Assembly: GCA_030620255.1 (NCBI GenBank)
Contig: JAUXFB010000042.1
Coordinates: 1 to 8,149 of the forward strand
Source: Candidatus Aminicenantota bacterium
GTDB lineage: Bacteria; Acidobacteriota; Aminicenantia; UBA2199
Reading direction: 5' to 3'
DNA length: 8,149 nt
Shown here one piece after another: positions 1 to 6,514 of the stretch. Below the pieces are notes generated by a model. That model was not told the DNA's origin. It was given only the letters and a program-made list of their open reading frames with translations, and made no database searches. Numbering within the stretch: position 1 is the first letter of the stretch; every line of letters begins with the position of its first letter. Both the position numbers and the translations under genes were made by a program.

Positions 1-1
1 A

Positions 2-133
2 TTAGTGGAAACTCCAGAGTGGATTATTGTTGATGTAGAGAAAAAAACAGGTAAAATAAACAATTTACCTACTAGAGAAGATGTATCTTTAGATGTTGAA
101 GAACATCTTATTGTTGAATTGTATTCTAAATAA
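2..133 (+). CDS. rpsD: 30S ribosomal protein S4, C-terminal end (5' truncated)
   Basis: The reading frame is open from base 2 to the TAA at 131-133 and gives the last 43 residues of a protein that begins upstream of the window. The sequence has the characteristic S4 C-terminus: a TPEW motif followed by a short charged stretch, LPTRED, and the ending HLIVELYSK, matching the usual (P)xWL...LPxRxDI...LIVEFYSR tail of the family. S4 is a primary 16S rRNA-binding protein of the small subunit and in many bacteria a translational repressor of its own operon. It lies directly before rpoA, the usual bacterial order rpsD-rpoA-rplQ, with 10 bases between its stop and the rpoA start. Only the C-terminus is visible, so nothing can be said about its N-terminal S4 RNA-binding domain. 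Confidence 0.93.
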   Translation, partial: LVETPEWIIVDVEKKTGKINNLPTREDVSLDVEEHLIVELYSK

Positions 134-138
134 GGAGG
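132..138 (+). promoter_or_regulatory. Shine-Dalgarno sequence that fixes the rpoA start
   Basis: AAGGAGG overlaps the rpsD stop codon and sits 5 bases before the ATG at 144. It is the strongest ribosome binding site in the window. It decides against the longer in-frame start at 93, which would lie inside rpsD and add 17 non-homologous residues. Confidence 0.9.
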
Positions 139-143
139 AAATT

Positions 144-1175
144 ATGGGGGATTTTAATTATCAAAGACCTAGGAAGCTTCGAGTAGAGGAGTTAACTTCA
201 ACATATGGTAAATTTATTGCTGAACCTTTTGAAAGGGGGTATGGCAGTACAATGGGAATTTCATTAAGAAGAGTCCTATTATCAATGATTGAGGGTACTG
301 CTATCACATCTGTCAGAATAGATGGTGTTCTCCATGAATTCTCTGTAATTCCTGGGGTATATGAAGATGTTTTAAATATTATTTTGAATTTAAAAACTAT
401 TCCTTTTAAATTAAATACTGATGAACCAAAAATCCTCAAGATAGAAAAAAATGATGAGGGCGAGCTTTTATCTGGTGATATAATAACAGATAATGATGTT
501 GAAATACTTGATAAAAATATTCATATAGCTTATTTAGAAGAAGGAGCTCAATTTAAATCTGAAATATTGATAAAGAATGGAATTGGATTTAAGTTATCAG
601 AACAAAATTATGATGAAAATTTACCAATTGATTTTATTCCTGTTGATTCCAATTTTAGCCCTATTGAAAGAGTAAAATATTCAATAGAGCCAGCAAGGGT
701 AGGTAAAAAAACTGATTATGAAAGGTTAGTAGTGGAAGTTTGGACAAATAGTTCTGTTTCACCTAGAGATAGTATTTCAAAAGCAGCTAAAATTTTAAGA
801 GATCATTTTACGATTTATCTTACTTATCAGGACAAAGAAATTTTTTCACAAGATATTGAACAGAGTGAAGGCTTGGGGATTGAGAAAAAGTTTGAATTTC
901 TTGAAAAAAATGTTGAAGCAATGGGATTATCTGTAAGAGCACTTAAGTGTTTAAAAAGACTAGGTGTTCAGTATGTTTATGAATTGATTGAAAAAACAGA
1001 ACATGAACTTTTAAATTCGAAGAATTTTGGGAAAAAGTCTCTTGAAGAAATAATAACAAAATTAACTGGTTATGAATTAACTTTAGGTCAAAAACTTCCT
1101 GAAAATGTAAAGATAGATTTAGATGAAAAATTAAAAACAGAAATTGTTGAAGAAAATGAAGAGGAATTGGAGTAA
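144..1175 (+). CDS. rpoA: DNA-directed RNA polymerase subunit alpha
   Basis: The product is 343 residues from the ATG at 144, close to the usual length of about 330. It assembles RNA polymerase and contacts upstream promoter DNA and activators. The N-terminal dimerisation domain (about residues 1-235) has the conserved ERGYGSTMG...SLRRVLLS segment and the IDGVLHEFS...GVYEDV block. The C-terminal helix-hairpin-helix domain (about 255-320) has LSVRALKCLK and NFGKKSLEEI. Counted from this start, the DNA-contact residues fall at the E. coli numbers: R265, C269, N294, G296, K298, S299 and E302 are present, but position 268 is Lys rather than the usual Asn. The tail after about residue 320 is highly acidic. 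The gene sits between rpsD and rplQ and is expected to be co-transcribed with them. A longer reading frame opens at 93 but overlaps rpsD, so the 144 start is preferred. Confidence 0.98.
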   Translation: MGDFNYQRPRKLRVEELTSTYGKFIAEPFERGYGSTMGISLRRVLLSMIEGTAITSVRIDGVLHEFSVIPGVYEDVLNIILNLKTIPFKLNTDEPKILKIEKNDEGELLSGDIITDNDVEILDKNIHIAYLEEGAQFKSEILIKNGIGFKLSEQNYDENLPIDFIPVDSNFSPIERVKYSIEPARVGKKTDYERLVVEVWTNSSVSPRDSISKAAKILRDHFTIYLTYQDKEIFSQDIEQSEGLGIEKKFEFLEKNVEAMGLSVRALKCLKRLGVQYVYELIEKTEHELLNSKNFGKKSLEEIITKLTGYELTLGQKLPENVKIDLDEKLKTEIVEENEEELE

Positions 1176-1178
1176 AAA

Positions 1179-1586
1179 ATGAGACATTTGAAAGGTGGAT
1201 TTAAATTAAGAAGAAACCCTGCTCAAAGAAAAGCATTATTAAGAAATTTAAGTGCAAGCTTAATAGAGAAGAATAGAATTGAAACAACGCTTGCCAAAGC
1301 AAAGGCAGTTAGACCAATCGTTGAAAAATTGGTTACAATGGGGAAATCAGGGGATCTTGCTGATAAAAGAAGAGCATTCGCGTATTTGTATAAAAGGGAG
1401 ACTGTTCATGTTCTATTTAATGAGGTAGCACCAAGATTCATGGATAGACAGGGTGGATATACAAGGATAATAAAAAGTGATTTTAGAAAGGGTGATGGGG
1501 CTGAAATGGCTATAATTGAGTTTGTTGATTATATTTATAAGAAAAAAGCTAAAAAATCAAAAGATAAGGACAAAATAAAAAAATAA
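1179..1586 (+). CDS. rplQ: 50S ribosomal protein L17
   Basis: The product is 135 residues. L17 binds 23S rRNA near the peptide exit tunnel of the large subunit. The family signature is clear: MRH at the start, RKALLRNLSASLIEKNRIETT (about 17-37), AKAVRPIVEKLVT, and then VLFNEVAPRF-DRQGGYTRI (about 78-97) and the AIIEFV strand. The last 15 residues are an almost uninterrupted lysine-rich tail, a basic extension beyond the conserved core. The gene starts 3 bases after the rpoA stop. Its ribosome binding site GGAG (1169-1172) is embedded in the last rpoA codons, indicating tight co-translation. The stop codon TAA at 1584-1586 is immediately followed by the first base of a tRNA gene. Confidence 0.97.
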   Translation: MRHLKGGFKLRRNPAQRKALLRNLSASLIEKNRIETTLAKAKAVRPIVEKLVTMGKSGDLADKRRAFAYLYKRETVHVLFNEVAPRFMDRQGGYTRIIKSDFRKGDGAEMAIIEFVDYIYKKKAKKSKDKDKIKK

Positions 1587-1658
1587 GCGGGTATAACTCA
1601 ATGGTAGAGTGTAAGCTTCCCAAGCTTGATGTTGCGGGTTCAATCCCCGTTGCCCGCT
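1587..1658 (+). tRNA. tRNA-Gly (anticodon CCC)
   Basis: A full cloverleaf folds by hand. The 7-bp acceptor stem pairs 1587-1593 with 1651-1657 (one G-U). The 4-bp D stem pairs 1596-1599 with 1607-1610 around a 7-base loop containing GG. The 5-bp anticodon stem pairs 1612-1616 with 1624-1628 and has a 7-base loop TTCCCAA. The variable region has 5 bases, and the T stem 1634-1638/1646-1650 carries a TTCAATC loop. The anticodon is CCC (1619-1621), reading GGG. The discriminator base at 1658 is U, as in bacterial glycine tRNAs. CCA is not encoded and must be added. The gene starts on the base after the rplQ stop and ends 16 bases before the bactofilin ATG, so it probably depends on processing from a longer transcript. 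Confidence 0.95.
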
Positions 1659-1674
1659 AAAAAAGGGGATTAAA

Positions 1675-2112
1675 ATGAGTGTATTTAAGAAAAGTGAGAA
1701 TATAAGGAGTAGTACTTATGCTGTTCACAATGATGTTCAAAAGATAAAATCATTAATCGGCAAGAGTTTATTCATTAAAGGTGATATCCGTTCTGATGAA
1801 GAACTTCTTATTGAAGGAAAAGTTGAAGGTAAATTAAATGTAAAAAACAGGGTGATTATTGGTAAAAATGGAATTGTAAATGCAGAAATAAAAGCAAGAG
1901 AAATAGTTATAAGAGGTAAGGTAAATGGAGATGTTACTGCTAGTTATAAAGTTGAAATCGAGCCTGAAGGAATTTTAAATGGAAATATATTCTCTCAGAG
2001 AGTTCATCTAACTGAAGGAGCTATTTTTAAAGGGAATATAGATATGTCTTCAAAAGATAAAGATCTCCCTGTAAATAAGAGTGTTGAAAAAGGTAAGGAA
2101 GTAAAAAAATAG
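1675..2112 (+). CDS. Bactofilin family cytoskeletal/scaffold protein
   Basis: The product is 145 residues, a typical bactofilin length. Bactofilins self-assemble without nucleotide into filaments on the inner face of the cytoplasmic membrane and localise envelope-modifying enzymes. The DUF583 beta-helix core spans about residues 26-123. It shows the repeating pattern of short strands with small turns: SLFIKGDIRSDEELLIEGKVEGKL, VIIGKNGIVNAEI, IVIRGKVNGDV and VEIEPEGILNGNI. It is flanked by a polar N-terminus (about 25 residues, possible membrane-targeting region) and a lysine-rich C-terminal tail. The ATG at 1675 has an AAAAGGGG ribosome binding site at 1661-1668. The gene follows the tRNA by 16 bases and precedes a secreted glycoside-hydrolase-like gene by 47 bases. 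Bactofilin genes elsewhere often neighbour M23 peptidases; no such gene is here. Confidence 0.93.
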   Translation: MSVFKKSENIRSSTYAVHNDVQKIKSLIGKSLFIKGDIRSDEELLIEGKVEGKLNVKNRVIIGKNGIVNAEIKAREIVIRGKVNGDVTASYKVEIEPEGILNGNIFSQRVHLTEGAIFKGNIDMSSKDKDLPVNKSVEKGKEVKK

Positions 2113-2159
2113 ACCTTTAGTATTACTATTGTTAATACATTAGAATAGGGTTTTCAAAT

Positions 2160-3233
2160 TTGAAAAAAAGTATTATTCTAAAACTTGGAATTTTACTTTC
2201 TTGTATATTATTTTACTTCAATTTTTTTGCTCGTGAATATGAGATTCAATTTCAAGATGTTGATTTAACAGAAAAACTGAATTATTTATTATTAAAAAAT
2301 GCAGGGATTGATAAACTTATAATTAAGGTTTTTGAGGATGATCCTGTAAGTGGTGGACTTTTTTTTAAAAATTCAGTTTTTAGAGTAAAAAAACCTATAC
2401 TTGATCGAATAATTCCTGATTTTGATTTTAGTAAATTTAGTTTATGGGCATGGATGATTACAAGAAAATTAAGTTGGGGACAAGGTTTAGACTTATATGA
2501 CATGGAGTATAAAAATAGAGAGAGGAGATTGGTTAGAAAACTTGATCTTTTTAATCCAGATGCAATAAAAAAGATTATTTCTGTATATAAAGAGTTAGCT
2601 TTAAAGAAAATAGATGGGATTTTAATTCAAGATGATTTTTTTATTAGATACAATGAGGGTTTTTCAAACTGGGGTAAAGCGAAGTTTTCTGCAATGATGA
2701 ATTTACCTTCTAAAGAATCTAAAATAATGAATTCAAAGACTGAATATAACTTAAATTGGATTCAAATAAAAGTAAGTCAGGTAAATAAAGTATTGAGTTT
2801 AATAGTAAATGAATGTAAGAAGGTTAACCCCAATATAAAAATAGGGATAAATATTTATTATGAGACTCCTATTTTTATAAATAGAGCTGAGGCATGGTTT
2901 GCGCATAATTTAAAGGGGATAATTGATAGTGGTATAGATTTTGTGTATTTAATGTCTTATCATAGACAAATTAAAAAAGAGATGAAATTATCTGAAGATA
3001 GAAATAGAATGCTATTTAAAAAAATTGTTGAAAAAGCATATGAAATCTGTAAGGATAGATTAGTTGTAAAAATACAGGTCAGAGATTGGGATACTGATGA
3101 GAGAATACCTTTAGTAGAGCTTAAGAATTATATAAGATTAGTACCAAAAAGCATTAAAAGAATTTGTTTTACACCAGTAGAGATAGAGGATTTTTATCAT
3201 ATAAAAAGTTTAATTAAATTTGATAGTGGCTAA
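2160..3233 (+). CDS. Secreted PgaB C-terminal (GH153/GHL13)-like glycoside hydrolase, stand-alone
   Basis: The product is 357 residues from a TTG start; the nearest Shine-Dalgarno-like element is a weak AGGG at 2147-2150. Residues 1-24 form a basic-then-hydrophobic signal peptide or membrane anchor. The rest resembles the C-terminal glycoside hydrolase domain of PgaB, which cuts partly deacetylated poly-beta-1,6-N-acetylglucosamine in the periplasm. Matching features are WAWMI (96-100), the segment LDLFNPDAIKKIISVYKEL (128-146), IDGILIQDDFF (151-161) with the aspartate pair D158/D159 where PgaB has its HDD catalytic motif, EAWFAHNL (244-251), and the YLMSYHRQ strand (263-270) where PgaB has AMPYME. 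The CE4 deacetylase domain that precedes this module in PgaB is absent, and no other pga gene is in view. The alignment was made from memory, so the family call is fairly sure but the substrate is not. The gene overlaps the next gene by up to 14 bases. Confidence 0.78.
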   Translation: MKKSIILKLGILLSCILFYFNFFAREYEIQFQDVDLTEKLNYLLLKNAGIDKLIIKVFEDDPVSGGLFFKNSVFRVKKPILDRIIPDFDFSKFSLWAWMITRKLSWGQGLDLYDMEYKNRERRLVRKLDLFNPDAIKKIISVYKELALKKIDGILIQDDFFIRYNEGFSNWGKAKFSAMMNLPSKESKIMNSKTEYNLNWIQIKVSQVNKVLSLIVNECKKVNPNIKIGINIYYETPIFINRAEAWFAHNLKGIIDSGIDFVYLMSYHRQIKKEMKLSEDRNRMLFKKIVEKAYEICKDRLVVKIQVRDWDTDERIPLVELKNYIRLVPKSIKRICFTPVEIEDFYHIKSLIKFDSG

Positions 3234-3942
3234 GTTGTTTAGAGAAAGTAAAACAAGTTTTAAGATTAAAATTGGAGATTTTTTGTTTAAACATCGTTCT
3301 TTTACTCCAATTCCGTTAATAATTATTGTGATTCTATTTTTCAGGCCAATTGACTATGGTAAAAATAATTTAATATTGAACTTATGCGGTTTTTTTATAT
3401 CTATAATTGGTGAGTTAATAAGAGTACTAGGAATTGGGTTTTCTTTTTCAGGTACATCTGGGAGAGAAAATTATTTAAGGGCAGATAATCTGAATATGAC
3501 TGGAATTTATTCAATTGTACGTAATCCTCTATATATAGGAAATGTTTTGATATATTCTGGAATATTAGTTGTATTTTCAAACCTGTTTGCAATATTGATT
3601 TGTGATATTTTTATTACTCTTCAATATTATTTTATAATTCTCTCTGAAGAAGGTTATTTGATGGAAAAATACGGAAAAGATATTGATTTATATTTTAAAA
3701 ATGTTTCAAGAGTAGTGCCGAATTTTAAGGGTTATAAAAAGCCTATACTAAAATTTAATCTAAAAAAAGTGATTTTTAAAGAAAATGATTCAATTTTTAA
3801 TATATTTATGATGTTTGTTTTAGTGCTGGCTTATAAGGAAGAGGTATTTTATGGAGGAATAGATAATATTAAAATATACGTTATCCCAGGAGCATTTCTG
3901 ATTCTTGTTTATGCAATAATTAAAATTTTAAAGAAACATTGA
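3220..3942 (+). CDS. Isoprenylcysteine/phospholipid methyltransferase (ICMT/PEMT) family membrane protein
   Basis: The product is up to 240 residues. The diagnostic C-terminal block of the bacterial ICMT/PEMT-like SAM-dependent methyltransferases is present: TGIYSIVRNPLYIGNVL (94-110), the EE pair in LSEEGYLMEKYG (141-152) and the RVVP motif (164-167). Hydrophobic segments lie at about 29-41, 51-75, 103-122 and 124-141. After the methyltransferase core come two further hydrophobic segments (about 190-204 and 217-236), which makes the protein longer than many family members. The methyl acceptor cannot be read from sequence; in bacteria these enzymes act on membrane-associated substrates. The start is uncertain: TTG at 3220 overlaps the previous gene by 14 bases, GTG at 3226 is an alternative, and neither has a visible ribosome binding site, suggesting translational coupling. 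The stop overlaps the next start by 4 bases. Confidence 0.83.
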   Translation: MIVAKLFRESKTSFKIKIGDFLFKHRSFTPIPLIIIVILFFRPIDYGKNNLILNLCGFFISIIGELIRVLGIGFSFSGTSGRENYLRADNLNMTGIYSIVRNPLYIGNVLIYSGILVVFSNLFAILICDIFITLQYYFIILSEEGYLMEKYGKDIDLYFKNVSRVVPNFKGYKKPILKFNLKKVIFKENDSIFNIFMMFVLVLAYKEEVFYGGIDNIKIYVIPGAFLILVYAIIKILKKH

Positions 3943-5213
3943 AGATTAAAGAATTATATGATGTGATTGTGATTGGTGGAGGTGCTTCAGGAATGTTTGC
4001 TGCGGGTTGTTCAGCAGCAAATGGTGCTAACACCTTGTTATTAGAAAGAAATAATAAGCTGGGTAAAAAATTAAGTATTACTGGAAAAGGTAGATGTAAT
4101 ATTACTAATATTGGCGAGATAAATGACTTTATTGATATATATGGAAAAAACGGCAAGTTCTTATATAGAGCATTCACAAAATTTTTCAACCAGGATCTAA
4201 TTGCTTTTTTTAATCATTATGATGTTAGTACTAAAGTAGAAAGGGGAGGAAGAGTTTTTCCTGTTAGCGATAATTCTGAAAGCATTGTAAATGTTTTAAG
4301 AAAATATATTAAAACAAATAAAGTGACTTTGGGCTTGAATCTTAGAGTCAGAGAAATTATGAACACTGATAATAAAACTGGCGAAAACAAATTTGGAAAA
4401 TATAAAGTTAAAGGGATAAGACTATTTGAGAGAAAAGAAGTCATAAAAACAGGTAAAGTTATCCTGGCTACAGGAGGGCTTTCTTATCCTCGCACAGGCT
4501 CTACAGGAGATGGTTATAAAATGGCAGAAAAATTAGGGCATACTATTGTTCCGCTTAAACCAGCACTTGTGCCTTTAGAAACTAAAGAAGATTTTGTTAA
4601 AGATTTACAGGGGTTAGCGTTAAAAAATGTCAGTGTTACTGTTTTTGCTAATGGCAGGAAGATTGACTGGGAATTTGGGGAAATGTTATTTACTCATTTT
4701 GGCATTTCAGGACCGGTTATTTTAAAAATGAGTGGTTTAGCTGTTGAACATTTAGGTAAAAATGAAGAGGTAACTGTTTCCATCAATTTTAAACCTGCAT
4801 TGGATAAAAAAAAACTTATTGATAGATTTTTGCGTGAAAAAAAAGAATTTGGACTTAAATCAGTTAATAATGTGATGAAAAATTTCTTGCCTCAGAGGCT
4901 TGTTCCAGTCTTTTTGAAACTAGCTAATATAAGTAGCATAAAAAAATTTAAGCAAATTACTCATCAGGAAGAGGAAAAAATAATTGATCTTTTAACCAAT
5001 TTTAAATTAAAAGTCACTAAACCCAGACCAATTGATGAAGCAGTTATTACCAGGGGAGGAATTTCTTTGAATGAAATTAATCCTTACACTATGGAATCAA
5101 AAAAGGTTAAGGGTTTGTATTTTTGTGGAGAGATAATTGATATTGACGGTAAAACAGGTGGTTATAACCTACAAATGGCTTTTTCTACAGCATTTCTTAG
5201 TGTGCAGAATTAG
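3939..5213 (+). CDS. HI0933/YhiN-family FAD-dependent oxidoreductase
   Basis: The product is 424 residues, full length for the family. It starts with a Rossmann FAD-binding fold: DVIVIGGGASG (8-18) with the ribose-binding acid E36, then the family block LGKKLSITGKGRCNITN (41-57), ATGG (177-180) and SYPRTGSTGDGY (182-193). The C-terminal FAD contact region is TRGGISLNEINP (371-382) and GLYFCGEIIDIDGKTGGYN (392-410), nearly invariant in HI0933-type flavoproteins. Members are often annotated as 'aminoacetone oxidase family' or BaiN-like bile-acid reductase. These labels come from a few studied cases and should not be transferred, so the substrate here is unknown. The start is a TTG at 3939 whose last two bases begin the previous gene's TGA stop (4-base overlap), with no convincing ribosome binding site. 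It is the last gene of the compact run. Confidence 0.92.
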   Translation: MKIKELYDVIVIGGGASGMFAAGCSAANGANTLLLERNNKLGKKLSITGKGRCNITNIGEINDFIDIYGKNGKFLYRAFTKFFNQDLIAFFNHYDVSTKVERGGRVFPVSDNSESIVNVLRKYIKTNKVTLGLNLRVREIMNTDNKTGENKFGKYKVKGIRLFERKEVIKTGKVILATGGLSYPRTGSTGDGYKMAEKLGHTIVPLKPALVPLETKEDFVKDLQGLALKNVSVTVFANGRKIDWEFGEMLFTHFGISGPVILKMSGLAVEHLGKNEEVTVSINFKPALDKKKLIDRFLREKKEFGLKSVNNVMKNFLPQRLVPVFLKLANISSIKKFKQITHQEEEKIIDLLTNFKLKVTKPRPIDEAVITRGGISLNEINPYTMESKKVKGLYFCGEIIDIDGKTGGYNLQMAFSTAFLSVQN

Positions 5214-5225
5214 AGAGCAACTCTT

Positions 5226-5308
5226 AACATAAAACACGAACCCATTTATCTATAAGTGTTGCAAAAATAATCCAAATTTGTGACAATATAATTTTATGTT
5301 TTAAAGGA
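5226..5308 (+). promoter_or_regulatory. Candidate promoter and ribosome binding site upstream of the membrane protein gene
   Basis: The 104-base gap holds TTGCAA (5259-5264), a 17-base spacer and GACAAT (5282-5287), a plausible but imperfect sigma-70-type promoter. An exact TATAAT lies at 5287-5292 but has no -35 at proper distance. AAAGGA (5303-5308) is 9 bases before the TTG start at 5318 and supports that start. A 9-base inverted repeat, AACATAAAA (5226-5234) and TTTTATGTT (5292-5300), brackets the promoter region; its role, if any, is unknown. No clear terminator for the preceding genes was found. Confidence 0.35.
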
Positions 5309-5317
5309 AGTTGTGTT

Positions 5318-6259
5318 TTGAAAAAAAGACGTAAAGAAATACCCTCTGTTTATGATAAAGCTAAATTCAAAGAGTATAAAAAAGGGTTTACAGGAAATCC
5401 TTTATTTATTGTTGCTTTAGTACTTATATTGCTGATCATTGCTCGGTTTACAAACCTTTATATGCAATATCATATGACTAAATTGGAGCTGAAAAGTAGC
5501 TCTTTATGTAAGGAGATAGACTTTAATTTTCTTGGACTTTCAGGATATGAAAAAGCAAGAAATAGGCTTTTGCAATCTGATCTTACACAAACAAAAAAAA
5601 TAAAGGTGGTATGTTTTTATGATTTGTTTTATCCAGCTGTGTTTTTTATAAATAATAAAGATAAATTATCCTTTGTTGACCTTGGCAAACTGGTTGTTTA
5701 TGTTGATTATGGTTTGTCAGTAATCTATTTTTATCAGTTTGATGTTATCAAAAGTAAAGTGAATGAAACTGAAATTGTTCGATCTTTTGGAAACTCTTTG
5801 GCATTTCCTATATTTAGGGGTGTGTGCAAAATTCTGGGTTATGATTTGGATATAGAGAAGAGATCTAAAAAAGATATTTCTTACATTATAAAGTCTACTG
5901 AAAATTTTAAGTATTTAAAAATCCCATATTTATTCTATTTTTATATTCCATTAGTGTTAATTATTTTGTTTGCTTTTTTTTACAGTAATGCCATATTTAT
6001 TTCATTTTTCTACTATATAGAGATTTTTTTCTTATTTGATTTAAAAGAGGCTTTTGTTGTACCTTTCTCATGGTTATTAAATTTTTTGAATATGGAAGCT
6101 TCTAATATGGTTGTGCTTGTTGGAACTTGTTTTTTATGTGTGCTTTTTTTTATTGCTGGCATATTAGGCCTGTTTAACTGGAAAAACATTCAAAATCAAT
6201 CATTTGAGAGGGGCTTTATACTTTTTATGCTTTTACTTCCCATATTTATCAGGTTTTAA
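5318..6259 (+). CDS. Multi-pass membrane protein of unknown function
   Basis: The product is 313 residues, which I do not recognise. A strongly basic N-terminus (KKRRK, then several more lysines to residue 22) precedes a first hydrophobic segment (about 28-44). A soluble stretch of about 155 residues follows (45-200). It is rich in aromatic and beta-branched residues (for example a FYDLFYPAVFF segment at 100-110 and VVYVDYGLSVIYFYQF at 126-141). Four hydrophobic segments then follow at about 202-222, 225-240, 264-288 and 298-312. The arrangement is one anchor, one domain on a single side of the membrane, and a C-terminal helical bundle. No catalytic motif, nucleotide-binding motif or lipobox was seen. 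The start is TTG with AAAGGA 9 bases upstream, and the base composition matches the upstream genes. It stands alone after a 104-base gap, and the next gene is convergent. Confidence 0.8.
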   Translation: MKKRRKEIPSVYDKAKFKEYKKGFTGNPLFIVALVLILLIIARFTNLYMQYHMTKLELKSSSLCKEIDFNFLGLSGYEKARNRLLQSDLTQTKKIKVVCFYDLFYPAVFFINNKDKLSFVDLGKLVVYVDYGLSVIYFYQFDVIKSKVNETEIVRSFGNSLAFPIFRGVCKILGYDLDIEKRSKKDISYIIKSTENFKYLKIPYLFYFYIPLVLIILFAFFYSNAIFISFFYYIEIFFLFDLKEAFVVPFSWLLNFLNMEASNMVVLVGTCFLCVLFFIAGILGLFNWKNIQNQSFERGFILFMLLLPIFIRF

Positions 6260-6278
6260 AAGGATATTATGCGGAAAT

Positions 6279-6310
6279 GGTTGACTGGACTAATAGTTGA
6301 TTAGTTAAAT
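6279..6310. repeat. Octamer tandem array A (4 units)
   Basis: Four consecutive 8-base units fit the pattern RGTTNANT, the second being the variant GGACTAAT. They lie 19 bases after the preceding stop codon and are followed, after a 14-base spacer, by a hexamer array. The same octamer family recurs at 6445-6500, 6683-6714 and 7732-7763. Confidence 0.85.
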
Positions 6311-6324
6311 AGTATTTCCTTTAT

Positions 6325-6396
6325 AAGTTTAAGTCTAAGTTTGAGTTTAAGTTTAAGCTTAAGTTTAAGTTTGAGTATAAGTTTAAGCTTAGCCTT
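6325..6396. repeat. Hexamer tandem array A (12 units)
   Basis: Twelve units of the AAGTTT hexamer, with variants AAGTCT, GAGTTT, AAGCTT, GAGTAT and a decayed final unit, run in exact 6-base register. The AAGCTT units recur every 30 bases (6355 and 6385), giving a five-hexamer higher-order period. Two further decayed units may extend to 6408. No open reading frame or promoter is evident. Confidence 0.9.
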
Positions 6397-6444
6397 AATC
6401 TTAACACTGATCCAGATTTTGCTGATAGCTGAATGCTGAGACTT

Positions 6445-6500
6445 GGTTAACTGGACTAATGGTTGACTGGTTAAATGGTTGAATAGTTGATTAGTTAAAT
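6445..6500. repeat. Octamer tandem array B (7 units)
   Basis: Seven units of the same 8-base family as array A run in perfect register, again with GGACTAAT as the second unit. The last two units and the following 14-base spacer are identical to array A except for one base. The array extends array A by three more central units. Confidence 0.88.
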
Positions 6501-6514
6501 AGTATTTCCTTTAT

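Noticed and set aside
93..143. Longer N-terminus for rpoA
   Set aside because: The extra 17 residues overlap the rpsD coding end in another frame, and the ATG at 144 has a strong Shine-Dalgarno sequence and matches the family start and E. coli numbering.
2120..2138. Terminator between bactofilin and the hydrolase
   Set aside because: The GTATTA/TAATAC hairpin has only six AT-rich pairs and no T-run after it, so it is unlikely to stop transcription.
2172..2204. Lipoprotein signal in the hydrolase (LLSC at residues 12-15)
   Set aside because: The cysteine is inside the hydrophobic stretch, with nine more mostly hydrophobic residues after it, and Leu at -2 fits the lipobox poorly.
5213..5225. 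Terminator after the flavoprotein gene
   Set aside because: The GAGAG/CTCTT hairpin has four or five pairs and a three-base loop and is not followed by a T-run.
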